Shown here: positions 1 to 5,614 of the stretch, one piece after another
Layout: each line of letters starts with the position of its first letter
Position numbering within the stretch: position 1 is the first letter of the stretch
From: Chloroflexota bacterium
GTDB lineage: Bacteria; Chloroflexota; Anaerolineae; Anaerolineales; Anaerolineaceae
Reading direction: 5' to 3'
Length of the DNA stretch: 5,614 nt
Assembly (NCBI GenBank): GCA_029265085.1
Contig: JAJUJY010000232.1
Coordinates: 1 to 5,614, forward strand
Notes under the pieces: model-generated
Databases searched by the model: none
Told to the model about the DNA's origin: nothing
Seen by the model: the letters and a program-made list of their open reading frames with translations, nothing else
Position numbers and translations under genes: made by a program

Positions 1-461
1 ATACATTGAGATCGGAATCCTAAATTTTGAAGTTCCAATAACGTTTGTTGAGATTGAGTGAAGACGATATCTACTATGGATAACTTTGCAAATATCTTGA
101 GAATAAAATTAGTAGGCCGTGGCTGCATATAAACCAACGCAGTTTTTGCCTTATTTGACACAATCTTTAACAAGCCAGCTCGGATAAATCCACCAATTGT
201 TCCGGAACTGATTGGAATATAAATAATTGCATTTGGGGTTAATGACCGAATTTGCTTAAAAAACTTGAGGTTAAATAAGAACTTATTATTCGGTAATTTT
301 TCGACCGGTAGCAGATTGGGATCTCCAGAATATTTTGAATAGTAGTGAATCCTATCTTTTTTTAATTTCGCAAGAGAACATGCGATTAAGTAAATTGATT
401 TTTCAAATCCCTCGACCGAATGACTATCAATCTTTTCTGAAACAAATAATATGCTATTCAT
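1..461 (-). CDS. Partial glycosyltransferase, probable GT-B fold (GT4-like), C-terminus beyond the left edge
   Basis: I translated 153 residues from an ATG at 459-461; the frame is open to the left edge, so the acceptor half is visible and the nucleotide-sugar-binding half is missing. The protein starts MNSILFVSEK, a hydrophobic first beta strand typical of GT-B enzymes, followed by a loop and helix (SVEGFEKSIYLIACSLAKL, about residues 15-33). Further Rossmann-like elements are NAIIYIPISSGTIGGF (about 77-92), KTALVYMQPRP (about 106-116) and a strand-turn-helix with VDIVFTQSQQTLLELQNLGF (about 131-150). That last element resembles the stretch in GT4 enzymes where the chain reaches the domain linker. 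The start is supported by AGGAGG just upstream. It follows the GT4 gene at 491-1564 by 29 nt in the same direction, so it probably adds another sugar to the same lipid-linked unit. Family and substrate cannot be fixed without the C-terminal half. Glycosyltransferase identity is inferred from fold pattern and context. Confidence 0.75.
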   Translation of the reverse strand, partial: MNSILFVSEKIDSHSVEGFEKSIYLIACSLAKLKKDRIHYYSKYSGDPNLLPVEKLPNNKFLFNLKFFKQIRSLTPNAIIYIPISSGTIGGFIRAGLLKIVSNKAKTALVYMQPRPTNFILKIFAKLSIVDIVFTQSQQTLLELQNLGFRSQC

Positions 462-464
462 GTT

Positions 465-470
465 CCTCCT
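465..470 (-). promoter_or_regulatory. Shine-Dalgarno site of the last (partial) glycosyltransferase
   Basis: The minus strand reads AGGAGG, then AAC, then ATG. This is a perfect anti-16S match and the only strong ribosome binding site in the window. The spacer of 3 nt is shorter than the usual 5-9 nt, although pairing could shift slightly upstream. It fixes the start of the downstream gene at 461. It also fits that gene having the largest intergenic gap (29 nt), with less help from translational coupling. Confidence 0.7.
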
Positions 471-490
471 GAAAAAGAGAATCGAAATGG

Positions 491-1564
491 TTATTCCAAT
501 AATTTTTCATATAAATTTACATATTGCACAACCATCCGATCTACTGAGCACATCTCTGCTATTTTTAATTTCCCTTTAATGCCAAATAAATTAGCTTCTT
601 GAGGATGATTCCTCAACCAATAAAGACTTTCAACCAATTGATCCACATTTTCCGTGTCAATGATTAAACCTGTTTCACCCAAATTCACTAATTCTTGATT
701 TCCCCCCCCATCCGTACAAATAACCGGCAAACCTGATGCCATATATTCCATAATTGAATTAGATAAGCCCTCTTTATGAGTTGATCCAGTAAGCAACACG
801 CCAATATCAGCAATTTTTAAATACGGCCAAACATCTTTGACCAATCCAGGGAACTCTACCACACCTTTATCCATTAAATCACTCGCCTGAAAAATCAAAT
901 TTTGCTTAAGAGACCCATCACCAACAGCAATAAATTTCCATCGGCCATCCTGTTTAGCCGAAATTACTTTGGCTGCTTCAATAAAGGTAAAAAAATCTTT
1001 TTGAACTTCCATTCTTGCAGCCATCACCACAGTGGTCGTAAGAATGTTGTGAGGAATACAATCCACTTTTTGATTAAGCCTTTGGGGGTCAAAAGCATTG
1101 TATATAACAATCCCTTTGTTTCTAGGGATTTTAAATGCTTTTAAACCAGCGATGCTATTTGCAACAATAAAATCTGCCAGGAAGAATGAGATTTTTGACC
1201 TTAATGTTTTTTTCCGGGGTGCATATCCACGTCGAATTGCACCATTGAGAAATTTAATACCCAACATCTTACATAGTGGCGCTGCAATCGCAGAACTCAT
1301 CCAGCCCCAGGTGTGAACAATATTGGGCCGATTTTTTATCAGGCGATGAATAAGTTGAATTACTGGAAATAAGTCATATCGAAATCTTCGTTTTAACACA
1401 GTCAAAGGAATATTCAACGCTTTAATTTCTTCAAAAAACATGCCGCCGTCAAAAGAAATTACTTCTGCCTTCCATGAAGCAGGCAAATATTTTATTAATA
1501 AAGTCATTTGCCGCTCAGCGCCACCTAACTCGAGAGAATCAATCAGGAAAAGAACTTTTGACAT
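491..1564 (-). CDS. Glycosyltransferase family 4 (GT-B, retaining type)
   Basis: This complete 357-residue protein has the usual length of a GT4 enzyme, which transfers a sugar from a nucleotide-sugar donor with retention of configuration. The N-terminal domain starts with strand VLFLIDSL and the glycine-rich loop GGAER (14-18). HTWGW (84-88) follows, and the inter-domain strand ends in VIYNAFD (153-159). The C-terminal domain holds VVMAARMEVQKDF (179-191), VGDG (214-217) and the E-x7-E donor-site motif (E265 and E273 in EGLSNSIMEYMASGLPV). After it comes the GGG-N-Q-E segment (286-291), equivalent to the family's GG-x-E. There is no signal peptide or membrane helix; it should act at the cytoplasmic face of the inner membrane on a lipid-linked glycan. 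The start follows the stop of the upstream gene by 6 nt and has no clear Shine-Dalgarno sequence, so translation is probably coupled. A run of eight G lies in codons 286-288. Donor and acceptor sugars cannot be read from sequence. Confidence 0.95.
   Translation of the reverse strand: MSKVLFLIDSLELGGAERQMTLLIKYLPASWKAEVISFDGGMFFEEIKALNIPLTVLKRRFRYDLFPVIQLIHRLIKNRPNIVHTWGWMSSAIAAPLCKMLGIKFLNGAIRRGYAPRKKTLRSKISFFLADFIVANSIAGLKAFKIPRNKGIVIYNAFDPQRLNQKVDCIPHNILTTTVVMAARMEVQKDFFTFIEAAKVISAKQDGRWKFIAVGDGSLKQNLIFQASDLMDKGVVEFPGLVKDVWPYLKIADIGVLLTGSTHKEGLSNSIMEYMASGLPVICTDGGGNQELVNLGETGLIIDTENVDQLVESLYWLRNHPQEANLFGIKGKLKIAEMCSVDRMVVQYVNLYEKLLE
702..709 (-). repeat. Homopolymer tract G8 (coding strand) in the GT4 gene
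   Basis: The plus strand carries eight consecutive C, so the mRNA has eight G in the codons GAT GGG GGG GGA AAT (D285-G-G-G-N289). The reading frame is intact as given. My reading is that one extra G brings a TGA after residue 296, and one missing G brings a TAG after residue 291. Either change would remove about 60 C-terminal residues. Poly-G tracts of this length act as slippage switches in surface-glycan genes of some bacteria such as Campylobacter. Whether this one is variable is not shown here. Confidence 0.95.
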
Positions 1565-1570
1565 ACTTGG

Positions 1571-2797
1571 TTAAGTTTTATTTGATCGGCATAAATCAAG
1601 AAAGTAATTAGAGATAAGTTCTCGATGTTGAGCGATATCAAAACATCGCTTTCCTTTGATATAGGCATTTTTCCCAATCGTATCCATGCGCTGAAAGTTT
1701 ACGGGAGTAATTGAATCGATTATTCGTTGAGCAAATTCTTCAATATCTCCTGGAGTACAAATCAATGCCTCAATTCCATTATTAAAAAATATAGGAATTT
1801 CTCCGACACTTGTTGTAATTATTGGTCGACCCGCCATACAATATTCCGCAATTTTGGTTGGGAACCTCATTGTTGAGCGAAGATCGTCAAACAAAGGCAC
1901 CAATAAAGCTTTTGAAGAACTGTACCAATTAAATAATTCGATCCTTGGTAAATACCCGGTTAGTACAACAAGATCGGGAAAAGCCAGTTGATTTATTTTT
2001 TGAATAAGTCTTCTTTCTTCTAATGATCCTTTTGCAAAACCGGTAATCACCAATTTACATTTAGAATTTGATTTCCAAACAATTTCCATTGCCTGAAATA
2101 TAAAATCAAACGTTGTATCATAATTTGACGAACCAGAAAACAAAACATATGGATCGTTTAACATATTTAATTTTAAAGAACTTGGAAATTCGTGTTCATT
2201 TATCAGCACGGGAAGCTTTAACACCTTAAGATCAACCTGATCTTTCTCTATAGCTTTTTCTACCCATTCCTTTAGAGAGTGAGAAATAACGATCACTCCA
2301 TTCAACCCCTTTAAGGGTGTTAAAAAGCGATCATACCATTTTGGTGATCTCAGGATGAGCCATGGAGGTTCACTGATATCTGTTGTTATAGGTACTCTTA
2401 AAATTTTAGCTACATAATACAAAAACCAACGATTGAAAGTATTATGTAAAATATTGCCGTAATAATAAACACAGATCAAGCGATGCTCTTTACGCAACAT
2501 AGAGAGTCTGCGAATTGCCACCCATAACCCTCGAATATCAAAATAACGCCGAATCCAGAATTTATTTGAGCGCATGGTGATGCCCGCTGTATATTCGTAA
2601 TTTATATTATTCCAACAGCCCTTTACTTCTGTATTGATTACTATTCCTTCTTTATCAATAGCACGAACACAGAGAATATGCACAATAAATCCAGATTCGG
2701 ATAATGATTGGGCGATCATCTTTACACGTTGGGTTGAAGCCATTCCATTTGGAAAACCAAATGAATCCAATATAAATACTACAGTAGGTTTTTCCAT
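1571..2797 (-). CDS. GT4-like glycosyltransferase with an altered E-x7-E motif
   Basis: This complete 408-residue cytoplasmic protein has two GT-B domains. The N-terminal half begins with strand TVVFILDSFGF and a glycine/arginine loop, PNGMASTQR (16-24). It continues through an aromatic-rich stretch (CVYYYGNILHNTFNRWFLYYV, 109-129) to ITTDISEPPW (137-146) and GVIVISHSL (167-175). The C-terminal half has the donor-domain entry YVLFSGSSNYD (217-227), KLVITGFAKGS (248-258) and VVLTGYLPR (277-285). The catalytic-region segment is FPTKIAEYCMAGRPIITT (312-329). E318 matches the second glutamate of E-x7-E, but the position eight residues earlier is M310. Many GT4-like proteins of polysaccharide clusters have this P-x-K-x-x-E-Y form, so it is probably active. 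It lies 18 nt after the flippase gene and 6 nt before the next GT4 gene. The only ribosome-site candidate is AAGGG, 2 nt from the ATG, so coupled translation is likely. Sugar specificity is unknown. Confidence 0.88.
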   Translation of the reverse strand: MEKPTVVFILDSFGFPNGMASTQRVKMIAQSLSESGFIVHILCVRAIDKEGIVINTEVKGCWNNINYEYTAGITMRSNKFWIRRYFDIRGLWVAIRRLSMLRKEHRLICVYYYGNILHNTFNRWFLYYVAKILRVPITTDISEPPWLILRSPKWYDRFLTPLKGLNGVIVISHSLKEWVEKAIEKDQVDLKVLKLPVLINEHEFPSSLKLNMLNDPYVLFSGSSNYDTTFDFIFQAMEIVWKSNSKCKLVITGFAKGSLEERRLIQKINQLAFPDLVVLTGYLPRIELFNWYSSSKALLVPLFDDLRSTMRFPTKIAEYCMAGRPIITTSVGEIPIFFNNGIEALICTPGDIEEFAQRIIDSITPVNFQRMDTIGKNAYIKGKRCFDIAQHRELISNYFLDLCRSNKT

Positions 2798-2815
2798 AAC
2801 CCTTTTTGATACGGT

Positions 2816-4138
2816 TTAATCTGATTGATCTTTGGCAGAACTACTTTCATTTTCAGGATTTTGTAAATACTTTAAGTAATATCGATACATAAAGAGAAAA
2901 TATGTTATCCCCCCAAAAATTGAAGTAATTATTGCCCCCCATGTCCCAAACGAAGGAACTAACAAAAAGAATCCTCCGATATTTACCGCACCAACCAGAT
3001 AAGCAACATTTCTTAATGCCGCACCTTTTCCATGAGCTCCTAAAAATCGATTATAAAAATCCCCAAAACCTATGAATATTGCCCCTAATGCCATAGCACG
3101 CGACATCATGCCGACAGGAGCAAAATTTTCAGTATATACCCAGGATAAAGGTTTTCCGAAGAAAATAAATGCTGCGATTAAACTAAATATGGTCAATCCT
3201 AAAGTAGATATAAAAGCTTTTCTGGAAACCTGTTTTTGGTTCGCAAAACTTCGAAAAGAGGAAGTTGCCACAGCATTAGGGATAAATTTTAGAGGTTCTG
3301 TTAAGGAATTCGCGAGAGAGTAAAATCCTACGGCTGTGTTATCAACCCAATACGAAATAGCTAAACGGTTTATATAGGATGAAGCCACATTCGCCAAAGA
3401 CCCTCTGTAAACCGGTCCTCCATACGTTTTGTTATGAATGCGTAGATTTTCCCAGTGAATTCGCATTGATTTAAAGGACGGTTTTATTATTATTGCCATC
3501 ACAATCAGGGTTAACATGAGGGGAACCTGATGCGCAAGAAGAACTGTGCTGGTAGAGAGAATATTTAATCTAGATAAGACAAAGACACTAATTAAGTAAG
3601 CCAATATTGGTAATGAATTTAAAATCGAGAGCATAAAAATCCTATTCGTGCCTTGCAAAATCAATGTCATAGCCGCGAAAACCGGTAAAGCTACCACAAA
3701 TGGAGCCAATAAAATCATGGCCTCGCTCGTATTCGATTTCATCAATTGATCAAGCGGATTGGCAATTGCTGCTGTAATCCCTCCAACAATAATTCCAATG
3801 CTAAAAGCAATAACAAGAATAGCCCCACAGATTTCTCGTATTTTCTCTATGTCGGATTCCAGCACCAGAATCCGGCTGCCTGAATGAAAATATCCAAACG
3901 AAGAAATCAGCGTTAATAGTGACCAAACCGTCTGAATAAACTTTACATCCCCATAGGAAACAGGCCCCAACATCCTCGCAGTAATAATGCTGCCAATAAA
4001 GTTGAGCCCCATCGCTAATATCATAGAAGAGAAAAGGGTCGCCGATTGAATCAGGCGGTTATTTTTTCTCTTTTCAATTGGCAATACTTCCTCAAGGAAA
4101 AATAATCGAGTTTTGGTATAAAGCGATTTAAGTTCCAT
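2816..4138 (-). CDS. Wzx-like oligosaccharide flippase (polysaccharide transporter family)
   Basis: This is a 440-residue integral membrane protein, the usual size for Wzx/RfbX-type flippases of the MOP superfamily. These move undecaprenyl-diphosphate-linked oligosaccharide units to the outer face of the inner membrane. I see about 11-12 hydrophobic segments, near residues 33-55, 66-86, 103-126, 138-160, 166-190, 197-219, 245-290 (one or two weaker ones), 309-329, 345-365, 376-396 and 398-420. The first helix ends with ITARMLGPVSYGDV (51-65), the classic R-x-L-G-P/E-x-x-Y/F-G signature of this family. The early second half has Y255-I-N-R, then TAVGFYSLANSL (268-279). About 30 mostly polar residues precede helix 1, and the last 15 residues are hydrophilic and acidic. 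The start is 3 nt after the upstream stop, with only a weak AGG inside the previous gene's end, so coupling is likely. Neighbours (a Wzy-like protein and glycosyltransferases) support the role. The symbol wzx would be functional, not orthology-based. Confidence 0.93.
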   Translation of the reverse strand: MELKSLYTKTRLFFLEEVLPIEKRKNNRLIQSATLFSSMILAMGLNFIGSIITARMLGPVSYGDVKFIQTVWSLLTLISSFGYFHSGSRILVLESDIEKIREICGAILVIAFSIGIIVGGITAAIANPLDQLMKSNTSEAMILLAPFVVALPVFAAMTLILQGTNRIFMLSILNSLPILAYLISVFVLSRLNILSTSTVLLAHQVPLMLTLIVMAIIIKPSFKSMRIHWENLRIHNKTYGGPVYRGSLANVASSYINRLAISYWVDNTAVGFYSLANSLTEPLKFIPNAVATSSFRSFANQKQVSRKAFISTLGLTIFSLIAAFIFFGKPLSWVYTENFAPVGMMSRAMALGAIFIGFGDFYNRFLGAHGKGAALRNVAYLVGAVNIGGFFLLVPSFGTWGAIITSIFGGITYFLFMYRYYLKYLQNPENESSSAKDQSD

Positions 4139-4141
4139 GAA

Positions 4142-5518
4142 TTACGCCTGAGACACTGGTTCAAGTGTCAACGGGGAATTGGATGATATAGAGACTTGTT
4201 GGCTCTCACTTCTTAATGACGCCCCCAAAAATAATCCAAAGATTAGCGTGGGTGTACTACCCAAAAACGAGAAATCTTGCGTAAGGTTATATAAAATAAT
4301 TGTGAAAATAACCAACCAGGTCACAGGCCATTTATCCATATACCAATTCTTTTTTCTAAAGTGGTAATAAAAAGATTCGATCAAGAAAATAACATAAGCT
4401 GCCATTCCAACAACGCCAAATTGAACCGCTGCTGATAAATATCCATTATGAACAATCAACGGCTCATTATCTGTAAAATCTAGTGACAAACGATACGCTT
4501 CCTGTTTATAAACAGAGGCAGAATAATCTCCAATTCCTATTGGATATTTGGATACCAAATAAATGGCATATTGGTTGTAGGAGTCTCTGATTGCCAACGT
4601 ATTTTTCGTGACACGCTCATGGAATAAATTGTCAATAAAGGTCCCATAAATTTTTCGCTGCCATGAAGTATTTACGAAAATTAATGCGGCAAGTATTAAT
4701 CCAAAAAATATCGATCCAAAAATAATCCGGGGAAACCGTAACGATTTAATCAGGTAATAAACATATGGAATAAATATTACCAACCAGCTCATCCTGTGCA
4801 TTGTTAAAAATGCGCCTATTGGCATTAATATCCAAACAAGCAGTTTTAAAAATTTATTTTGCAAAATGGGTATTGCCAGAATAAAAGTCAATGCCAACAA
4901 TGCCCCTTGGTTATATTCCGAATCTAAAAATCCATTTGCTCGCACAAACGAACCAAAAGCAATCCGAGATACTCCTATTCTAAAAAATTCCGGATCGATA
5001 AAAAATTGGTATACTGCCACTAGGGAAGAAACCACAGCAAAAACAGCCACACCCTGAACAATGATCAAATAATCTTTATCTTGAAGAAATAACCTGGCTG
5101 AAAAATATAGCAGGAAAAAAGTTGCTAATTTTATAATATTGACAAGAATAATTCTGCCATCAAGTCGATCAAGATTGATCAGCATTGCACAGATAATAAT
5201 CCAGAGGTATATAAGCATCCACAATTCATAATTTTGAAATTTTTGAATAGCCCGGTGATTAGTATTTTTTCGATTCGCCCAACTTTTTAGCAACAACAAA
5301 ATGAAAATAATTACTAGCAAGAAAAAGAGTAAACGACTCGGCTGGATATCAAATCCTGCAATAGGGATAGTGATTGTATAATCTGGGTTCCCTAAAACTG
5401 GAATACTAAAAATCCAAAGATAAACACTACCGACCAACCATTTGTTAGGGGCTTTTAAGATTTGCCCTGTACAGAACAAGATCGCGAGAATAATATATAC
5501 AATCATTGAAAAATTCAT
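4142..5518 (-). CDS. O-antigen polymerase/ligase family membrane protein (Wzy-like)
   Basis: This 458-residue polytopic inner-membrane protein has roughly 12 hydrophobic segments, near 3-20, 27-43, 60-78, 97-115, 123-142, 148-172, 203-220, 222-240, 243-258, 263-284, 358-383 and 397-435 (one or two). It fits the Wzy/WaaL superfamily (Wzy_C, O-antigen ligase fold). Family-like features are VRANGFLDSEYNQG (192-205), the HR-x-S-W segment at 241-245 and one large loop, about 285-357. That loop contains KYPIGIGDYS (324-333) and ends in VHNGYLSAAVQFGVVG (356-371), where H357 matches the conserved histidine of the family. These proteins use undecaprenyl-diphosphate-linked glycans at the outer face, polymerising repeat units (Wzy) or ligating them to an acceptor (WaaL). 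Adjacent wzx and glycosyltransferase genes favour Wzy, but sequence alone does not decide. The last 25 residues are hydrophilic. M1 is the first start; M5 is also possible, and neither has a strong Shine-Dalgarno sequence. Confidence 0.9.
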   Translation of the reverse strand: MNFSMIVYIILAILFCTGQILKAPNKWLVGSVYLWIFSIPVLGNPDYTITIPIAGFDIQPSRLLFFLLVIIFILLLLKSWANRKNTNHRAIQKFQNYELWMLIYLWIIICAMLINLDRLDGRIILVNIIKLATFFLLYFSARLFLQDKDYLIIVQGVAVFAVVSSLVAVYQFFIDPEFFRIGVSRIAFGSFVRANGFLDSEYNQGALLALTFILAIPILQNKFLKLLVWILMPIGAFLTMHRMSWLVIFIPYVYYLIKSLRFPRIIFGSIFFGLILAALIFVNTSWQRKIYGTFIDNLFHERVTKNTLAIRDSYNQYAIYLVSKYPIGIGDYSASVYKQEAYRLSLDFTDNEPLIVHNGYLSAAVQFGVVGMAAYVIFLIESFYYHFRKKNWYMDKWPVTWLVIFTIILYNLTQDFSFLGSTPTLIFGLFLGASLRSESQQVSISSNSPLTLEPVSQA

Positions 5519-5552
5519 AAGTTATTCTTTCTGTGAGATATTTGAAAATTCT

Positions 5553-5614
5553 CTATTTTTGAGCAACAGCCCCCATACCTTGTCTTAAAATTTTTTTGCA
5601 GCTGCGTCCTACAC
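5553..5614 (-). CDS. Possible C-terminal end of an upstream gene (partial, uncertain)
   Basis: One minus-strand frame is open from the right edge for 19 codons and ends in TAG at 5553-5555, giving VGRSCKKILRQGMGAVAQK. Its composition is plausible for a protein end, and a gene is expected here because the operon seems to continue upstream. It would leave 34 nt before the Wzy-like start. A second frame is also open, for 32 codons, ending in a TGA at 5515-5517 that overlaps the Wzy-like ATG. Its residues (Cys-rich, with RYGGCC and SHRKNNL) look less natural. No function can be given from so few residues. Confidence 0.3.
   Translation of the reverse strand, partial: VGRSCKKILRQGMGAVAQK

Noticed and set aside
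462..490. Terminator or promoter in the 29-nt gap between the two downstream glycosyltransferase genes
   Set aside because: The gap holds a CTTTTTC stretch and the AGGAGG ribosome site but no stem, and is too short for a convincing promoter.
902..1316. Plus-strand open frames at 902-1144 and 1098-1316
   Set aside because: They lie wholly inside the well-supported GT4 gene on the other strand, have no recognisable domain and no ribosome site worth noting, and overlap each other.
2634..3323. Plus-strand open frames at 2634-2819 and 3072-3323
   Set aside because: They are antisense to the glycosyltransferase and flippase genes, short, and their residues look like reverse-strand readings of hydrophobic membrane codons.
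4179..5057. Plus-strand open frames at 4179-4367 and 4866-5057
   Set aside because: Both are antisense to the Wzy-like membrane protein and show no independent coding evidence.
5167..5180. Perfect inverted repeat GATCAAGATTGATC
   Set aside because: It is only a 6-base arm with a 2-base centre, lies inside the Wzy-like coding region (around residues 113-118) and is explained by the codons there. It has no operator context.
5545..5560. AT-rich inverted repeat (AAAAT...ATTTT) before the Wzy-like gene as a terminator or promoter element
   Set aside because: The stem would be five A/T pairs with no G/C and no adjacent U run in the right place. Possible -35/-10 boxes nearby match the consensus poorly (for example TTGCTC and AAATAT).

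Overview
The window is a stretch of a bacterial surface-polysaccharide biosynthesis cluster of the Wzx/Wzy-dependent type (O-antigen, capsule or exopolysaccharide). The DNA is AT-rich, about 35-40% G+C by eye. Coding is dense, all on the minus strand, with ATG starts and very short gaps. This is typical of a bacterial polysaccharide operon. There is no rRNA, tRNA or housekeeping gene to place the organism, so I do not assign a phylum.

Layout in the direction of transcription, from high to low coordinates. At the right edge, about 60 bases may hold the last codons of an upstream gene (5553-5614, weak). Next come a Wzy-like O-antigen polymerase/ligase (4142-5518), a Wzx-like oligosaccharide flippase (2816-4138), a GT4-like glycosyltransferase with a non-standard catalytic motif (1571-2797) and a canonical GT4 glycosyltransferase (491-1564). 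Last is the N-terminal third to half of another probable GT-B glycosyltransferase (1-461), cut by the left edge. Gaps between consecutive genes are 3, 18, 6 and 29 nt. No terminator is visible between them, so they very probably form one transcript with translational coupling. Only the last gene has a strong Shine-Dalgarno sequence.

In the working model, the three glycosyltransferases add sugars to an undecaprenyl-phosphate-linked oligosaccharide on the cytoplasmic side. The flippase moves the lipid-linked unit across the inner membrane and the Wzy-like protein polymerises or ligates it outside. The initiating sugar-phosphate transferase, chain-length regulator and export genes are not in the window and would lie beyond its edges.

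The most notable signal is an uninterrupted run of eight G (coding strand) inside the catalytic domain of the canonical GT4 gene. A slip of one base either way gives a stop codon within about a dozen codons, so this is a candidate phase-variation switch. I see no wholly new system: gene content and order are those of an ordinary, highly variable polysaccharide locus.
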